From Pelobates cultripes (lineage: Eukaryota > Chordata > Amphibia > Anura > Pelobatidae), in the NCBI GenBank assembly GCA_933207985.1, contig OW240912.1, positions 360,842,406 to 360,906,405 on the forward strand: 64,000 bases of DNA, given 5' to 3'. The position numbers and the translations under genes are program-made. The notes below the pieces were generated by a model. The model ran no database searches. It worked only from the letters and a program-made list of their open reading frames with translations, and was not told where the DNA came from. Shown here piece by piece: positions 59,064 through 64,000 of this stretch (position 1 is its first letter; every line of letters begins with the position of its first letter).

Positions 59064-60662
59064 CAAGTGATACTCGAAAAATTTGAATATCGTGCAAAAG
59101 TTCATTTATTTCAGTAATGCAACGTAAAAGTGGAAACTAATCTATGAGATAGACGCATTAAATGCAAAGCAAAATAGTTCAAGCCGTGATTTGTCATAAG
59201 TGCCATGATTATGGCTTACAGCTCATGAAAACCCCAATCCACAATCTCAGTAAATTAGAATATTACATGCAATCAATAAAACAAGGAGTGTACATAGAAC
59301 AATATCGGACCTCTCAAAAGTAGGAGCATGCATGTGGACTCAGTACTTGGTTTGGGCCCCTTTTGCAGCAATTAATGCCTCAATGCGGTGTGGCATGGAA
59401 GCTATTAACCTGTGGTACTGTTGAAGTGTTATGGAAGACCAGTATGCTTCAATAGCGGCCTTCAGCTCTTCTGCATTGTTCGGTCTCATGTCTCCGATCT
59501 TTCTCTTGGCAATGCCCCATAGATTCTCTATGGGGTTTAGGTCAGGCGAGTTTGCTGGCCTATCAAGCACAGTAATCCCACGGTCATTGAACCAGGCTTT
59601 GGTGCTTTTGGCAGTGTGAGCAGGTGCCAAGTCCTGCTGGAAAATTAAGTCAGCATCCCCATAAAGCTCATCTGCGGAAGGAAGCATGAAGTGCTCCAAA
59701 ATCTCCTGGTAGATGGCTGCGTTGACCCTGGACTTAATGAAGCACAGTGGACCAACACCAGCAGATGACATGGCTCCCCAAATCAACACAGACTGTGGAA
59801 ACTTCACACTGGACTTCAAGCATCTTGCAGTGTGTGCCTCTCCATTCTTCCTCCAGACTCTGGGTCCTTGGTTTCTAAATGAGATGCAAAAGTTGCTCTC
59901 ATCAGAAAAGAAGACTTTGGACCACTGAGCAACAGACCAGGTCTGTTTTTCTTTAGCCCAGGTAAGACGCTTCTGACGTTGTTTGTTGTTCAGGAGCGGC
60001 TTGGCAAGAGGAATACGACATCTGAAGCCCATGTCCAGGATCCGTCTGTGTGTGGTGGCTCTTGATGCACTGACTCCAGTCTCAGTCCACTCCTTGTGAA
60101 AGTCCCCAACACATTTGAATGGCCTTTTCCTGACAATCCTCTCCAGGCTGCGGTCATCCCTGCTGCTTGTGCATCTTTTTCTTCCACACTTTTCCCTTCC
60201 ACATAACGTTCTATTAATATGCTTTGATACAGCACTTTGGGAAGATCCAACTTCCTTCGCAATTACCTTTTGAGGCTTTCCCTCCTTATGGAGGGTGTCA
60301 ATGATGGTTTTCTGCACAACTGTCGGGTCAGCAGTCTTCCCCATGTTTGTGATTCCTGTTGAATCAGACTGAGAGACCATTTAAATTAATTGGAGTTGTT
60401 ATGGCTTACTTAGCTGATAAGAGTGGGACACCGTGAGCCTAGAATATTGCACCTTTTCACAATATTCTATTTTACTGAGATTGTGGATTTGGGGTTTTCA
60501 TGAGCTGTAAGCCATAATCATCGCACTTATGACAAATCACGACTTGAACTATCTTGCTTTGCATGTAATGCGTCTATCTCATATATTAGTTTCACCTTTT
60601 ACGTTGCATTACTGAAATAAATGAACTTTTGCACGATATTCTAATTTTTCGAGTATCACCTG
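59064..60662 (-). mobile_element. Tc1/mariner element, unit D, structurally complete
   Basis: 1.6 kb with inverted repeats of about 200 bp (caagtgatactcgaaaaatt / gagtatcacctg). TA precedes the left end (59062-59063); the right target is now TC. Orthologous in position to those in units A and B. Confidence 0.92.
59340..60380 (-). CDS. Tc1 transposase, DD34E, intact frame
   Basis: 346 codons without interruption, the usual length for Tc1 transposases. The N-terminal paired-like region contains two helix-turn-helix parts (about residues 18-55 and 80-120) with a basic GREKCGRKR linker. The DDE domain has D160 (FFSDESNF), D250 (FQQDLAPAHTAK) and E285 (SPDLNPIENLWG), with 34 residues between D250 and E285. 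A start at the second Met (MGKTADP, residue 13) is also possible. It catalyses cut-and-paste movement into TA sites. The sister copies in units A and B are broken. Whether this protein is active is unknown, but all catalytic residues are present. Confidence 0.9.
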   Translation of the reverse strand: MVSQSDSTGITNMGKTADPTVVQKTIIDTLHKEGKPQKVIAKEVGSSQSAVSKHINRTLCGREKCGRKRCTSSRDDRSLERIVRKRPFKCVGDFHKEWTETGVSASRATTHRRILDMGFRCRIPLAKPLLNNKQRQKRLTWAKEKQTWSVAQWSKVFFSDESNFCISFRNQGPRVWRKNGEAHTARCLKSSVKFPQSVLIWGAMSSAGVGPLCFIKSRVNAAIYQEILEHFMLPSADELYGDADLIFQQDLAPAHTAKSTKAWFNDRGITVLDRPANSPDLNPIENLWGIAKRKIGDMRPNNAEELKAAIEAYWSSITLQQYHRLIASMPHRIEALIAAKGAQTKY

Positions 60663-60836
60663 TCCTTATTGGTTTTATTGTAAAAGAACTGGTTTCATAG
60701 TTCAAAAAAAATTAAAATATAGATGTCTTTCAAAAAAACTTTCAAAAATATTCACTAAGTCACAATGGCCCTATCAAATGGGGTGAAACCATCTGGTTGC
60801 TTATCCAGCAATATTAAATTGAGGCCAAAATCCTGT
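60663..60836. other. Conserved spacer block, unit D (left part)
   Basis: Paralogue of 7953-8120; interrupted by the hAT-like insert that follows. Confidence 0.5.
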
Positions 60837-60844
60837 GTGTAGTG

Positions 60845-62067
60845 CAGTGGTAGTCAACCTTTTTCTACCTACCGCCCACTAATGCATCTTTTGGTTGAAA
60901 ACATTTCCTTACCGCCCACCAGTTTTCGTGCAAGTGCGGAATATTTTTTCGAAAGGAGGGGTGTTTTAAAAAAAATAAATGTACGTACATTTATCTTTTT
61001 ATTTCTACTTAATGCATGTGTATAATGTTTTTAACTTTATAAAGTTTAATGAGAAAACATTAAAGTAAATTGAAATTACCTTTACTAGTGATTAATGAGA
61101 TCCTTGAGGTTAATGCTGCAAGACTAAATATTTGATATTTGGTTCGATTTTCGTAAGGAACAAACGAAGGTCTCCTCTTTCGGTAATATTCAGACGACTT
61201 CTCTGTTTGCGCATAATATGATTTCTGTGCGTCAGCTCCCATCATCCCCCTCATCTCCCTCCTCAATTCTCCTCCTTTTTTTCCCCCTTTTTTAAAAATT
61301 GTTTTAACCTTCCTTATAGCAATGCTCAGTAGGAAGGCTGAGCTAGGTATCCCACTTACTATTACTTACTATAGCCCACTATAACAGACAGGCACACATG
61401 CATACATACAGACAAACACACAAGACACACATACATACAGACCGAAAGGGAAAAAAATCATGCATACAGACCACAGACAGTCACAGATACAGACACACAC
61501 ACACAAGACACATACATACAAACAGACAGGCACACATATATAGAGACACACACAAAGACATGCATACAGATACACACATACAAAGACACACACATAAGAC
61601 ATACATACAAAGACACATACACAAGACATACATACAAAGACACATACACACATACAGACAGACACAAGACACACAAGACATACATACACACAACACATAC
61701 ATACAAAGACAAGACACATACATACACACATATATACAGACACACACACACATATATAGAGACAGACACACACACACACACACAAGACTGTTAAAGCGCC
61801 TAGCGCTGACCGGGCCCCCTCACAATCCACATCCATCGGGTGGTACTGACAGCATGGGCAACCCGATGGACCCCTCCATATGCGGCCCCAGCAGTTTGCT
61901 GCGTGGGCCGAGGCCGCAAGTAGTGATGGCGGTACCCGGTCGCAGGGGTACCGCTGGCTCGCACCCGCCCGCCCACCCAATCTCTCAAAATTAGAAAATC
62001 CCTACTGCCCACCTGGAATCCTGAAATGCCCACTAGTGGGCGGTAGGGACCAGGTTGAGGACCCATG
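60845..62067. mobile_element. 1.2-kb hAT-like non-autonomous insert
   Basis: Starts cagtggtagtcaaccttttt and ends aggttgaggacccatg, with further inverted matches around ctaccgcccacta. The 8-bp target copies gtgtagtg (60837-60844) and gtatagtg (62068-62075) differ at one base. Other units have one uninterrupted copy. The ends resemble Charlie-type hAT termini. No transposase. Confidence 0.65.
61382..61795. repeat. CA/ACAT-rich microsatellite
   Basis: Degenerate (CA)n with acatacatacagac phrases inside the hAT-like insert. Several overlapping frames on both strands are artefacts of this tract. Confidence 0.85.
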
Positions 62068-62075
62068 GTATAGTG

Positions 62076-63811
62076 AACAACCCATCAGTTCTGAGCATTG
62101 CTTGAAGTGACACAGTTAGAAGGATGTACGCACAAATGGTAAGTTTGATTGTCTGTGTTACTTTGCATAAAAAACAGATATAGAAACAGAGATAGAGGTA
62201 GAAATGGTGCAATATTGTGAATGTGACAATGACATTGGCAGTATGAATAATTACTCTTTTGTGAGACAATAAAGAAACATGTGACTCTCATATGATACCT
62301 GCCAAAGCACAGGTAGGAATAGAAAAGATTACCATTCCAGAACAAGTTTGTACTTTTTCCATCCTATCATCTTCTATAAAGAAACATAGCAAATAAAGTG
62401 CTTTTCTGTTAGTTTAAAAAGAAGGCACTCAGAAAAGGATGATCAGTCGACAGAGTCCTGACCAAAAACTCAAATGGCTTCTGTGAGACAATAAAGAAAC
62501 CAATGTAAAATATGTGACTCTCATATGATACCTGCCAAAGCACAGGTAGGCTTTTCTTTATCGTTGTGTCTCTTTCTGTTTCCCTTGACCTCAGATATTC
62601 CTGACTATTCTTTGGTACGTTAGTCCGGCCATTCTAAGGTCCGGTATACGTCACCTATCAGTCCTCTGTGGCACACAGTTCTACGTGCTGGATCATTCTG
62701 TAATCTTGACAAGTCCTGACCAAAAATTCAAATGGCTTTTCTTTTCATTTGTGAAATGTACTTTATGATGAAGTGTAGTTGCAGAGATAAGCACAATTAC
62801 AGTTAAAACACTCTTTCTCGTTTAGCATGTCTACTAAACTGTTAACTATTAAAAGAAAGTGGTTAGATGTCTCAGCCCAAACTACATATCTAAAGACATA
62901 TCTCCCTATTCCCACACTATACATTTATCTGTCCCAAATGTTGTGTATCTTCCCATAACTCCTCTTTCCCCCATTTGAGGACCTCTATATAAAGCCCAAT
63001 TTGTGTCTCTCTCACTATATCACCTTTTCCTCCACAACTTGTGTGTTTTTGGTGTAGCATTCTGCAAAACATGTTTTTATTTTTTTTGTGCAAAAATCAT
63101 AAAGAGTTGATCATGCAGAAATATAACATATCAATGAGGATAAAACTGCATTTCAATGAGGCTAAAAACGGCATAATTTGCGAAGTCTTCCAAATATGAC
63201 ATCTCAGTTTAGTTGATGGTGGTCATGGTGTCTAGTGGATCGTAGGTATACTTATCTAAAGCATTGCCTCGCAGTCACAACCATCTTCATCCTGATGAAC
63301 AACTTCATCTGCCAGGAGCTGTGTTAGTGTGTGAATGTTTTGGCTGAGTTACATGTCAGTTCTTCTTGCCTTTACGTGTCATATCTGCTGACGGGATTTG
63401 TACAGAAACATTTTGCCAAATTACAGTGGTAGCATGGTGATACCATCTACATTAGTCAGACAGGTCAAAAAATGTTTCAAGAATGCCAAGTTAAAGTGAT
63501 ACAAAGCTGTTGTCTGCCAAAAAAGTGCAAACAAGCTCAAGTCCTCATGGGTTTTTCCTCTGGTTAAATCAGAATTTTTCCTTCTTTAAAGGACAACTGT
63601 CACCTCAAAACTATTTTTAATATCATAACACTGTCATCAACTAAACTTTGATAAAATGCATTTTTTTTTTTTAAATGTGCTGCAGGAAAATAATATATAT
63701 TTCATTAGTAGATAAGAAACATTTGAATGACTATTTCTTCAAACATAAAAGTCAAGATTTATGAAAAATATGGCAGAATAAATTGTCAAGCCATGTATTA
63801 CTTAAACTACT
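62076..63811. other. Conserved spacer block, unit D (right part)
   Basis: Paralogue of the spacer in units A-C. Around 62470-62550 a segment (ctgtgagacaataaagaaac to gcacaggtagg) repeats what lies at about 62258-62315. No gene. Confidence 0.5.
62555..62709. mobile_element. Fragment related to the LTR-like element at 21838
   Basis: Contains tcctgactattctttg, ccggcca-tctaaggtccgg and ends cttgaca, which matches the reverse complement of the left part of 21838-22455. The surrounding spacer phrase cctgaccaaaaa-tcaaatggct occurs on both sides. Confidence 0.4.
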
Positions 63812-63815
63812 TTAA

Positions 63816-64000
63816 CTCCTTAAGGACTGAGCCAATTGCAGAAGTTGTGATCAAAACAAAACGTAAACAAAACCTTGAATTTGCGCTATATGTGTGTTCA
63901 GGCGTAATTCACCCATTCAAACTTAGAGTTCATATTTGATTGTGTGTGAAAAATGCAAAAAACTAAATTGAACTCTAATTTTGGCCAGCGTTTGTGACTA
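63816..64000. mobile_element. Left end of the TTAA-flanked element, unit D
   Basis: TTAA at 63812-63815 followed by ctccttaaggactgagccaa. Homologous to 9341, 25558 and 38291, and runs off the window. By analogy, another keratin copy may begin 2-3 kb beyond the edge. Confidence 0.6.

Noticed and set aside
61369..61994. Frames of up to about 200 codons on both strands
   Set aside because: Low-complexity translation of a CA/ACAT tract in a non-autonomous element.

Overview
The window looks like nuclear DNA of an amphibian, most likely a frog. It has spliced vertebrate-type genes with GT-AG introns, TATA boxes and AATAAA signals. Around them is a dense mix of Tc1/mariner, TTAA-flanked (piggyBac/Kolobok-type), hAT, L1, LTR and Penelope-like elements, plus long AT and CA microsatellites. 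The organism is inferred from this repeat mix and the keratins; nothing in the sequence names a species.

The only host genes I can support are four tandem copies, all on the + strand, of one type II keratin gene. Copy A (2193-5530) shows exons 3-9; its intron 2 carries an insertion that runs off the left edge, so exons 1-2 may lie outside. Copy B (11902-17062) and copy C (28878-34030) are complete nine-exon genes, each with a 1515-nt coding sequence predicting 504 residues: a Gly/Ser/His head, a rod of about 311 residues and a short His-rich tail ending in Cys. Copy D (41075-58150) is a pseudogene: a 4-nt deletion in exon 1, loss of the 3' part of exon 6 with its donor, and a stop in exon 7. 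Its introns also hold large insertions.

The spacers between copies are paralogous too, so the locus grew by segmental duplication of gene plus spacer. In order, each spacer holds the 3' flank, a Tc1 element (inserted before the duplications and still recognisable after copies A, B and D), a conserved non-coding block, and a 2-3 kb TTAA-flanked element. That element ends about 150-160 bp upstream of the TATA box of the next keratin in copies B and C; before copy D a second TTAA element sits between. Later insertions differ between units and leave precise empty sites in the sister units.

The most complex stretch is intron 7 of copy D. An 8.9 kb hAT element with a perfect 8-bp target duplication contains Ty3/gypsy pol fragments. 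These are split by a 4.7 kb Penelope-like element with a 15-bp target duplication. The Penelope-like element is a head-to-head inverted dimer with two arms of about 2.2 kb, each with a GIY-YIG endonuclease reading frame and a small hammerhead-ribozyme motif. A second hammerhead-like motif forms the exact end of an unrelated 960-bp insertion in intron 2 of copy D.

Reading frames that look intact outside the keratins are a Tc1 DD34E transposase (59340-60380), a DD37E Tc1/mariner transposase with a frameshift near its N terminus (26923-28011) and the 5'-truncated Penelope-like frames. I saw no tRNA, rRNA, CRISPR array or bacterial-type operon.
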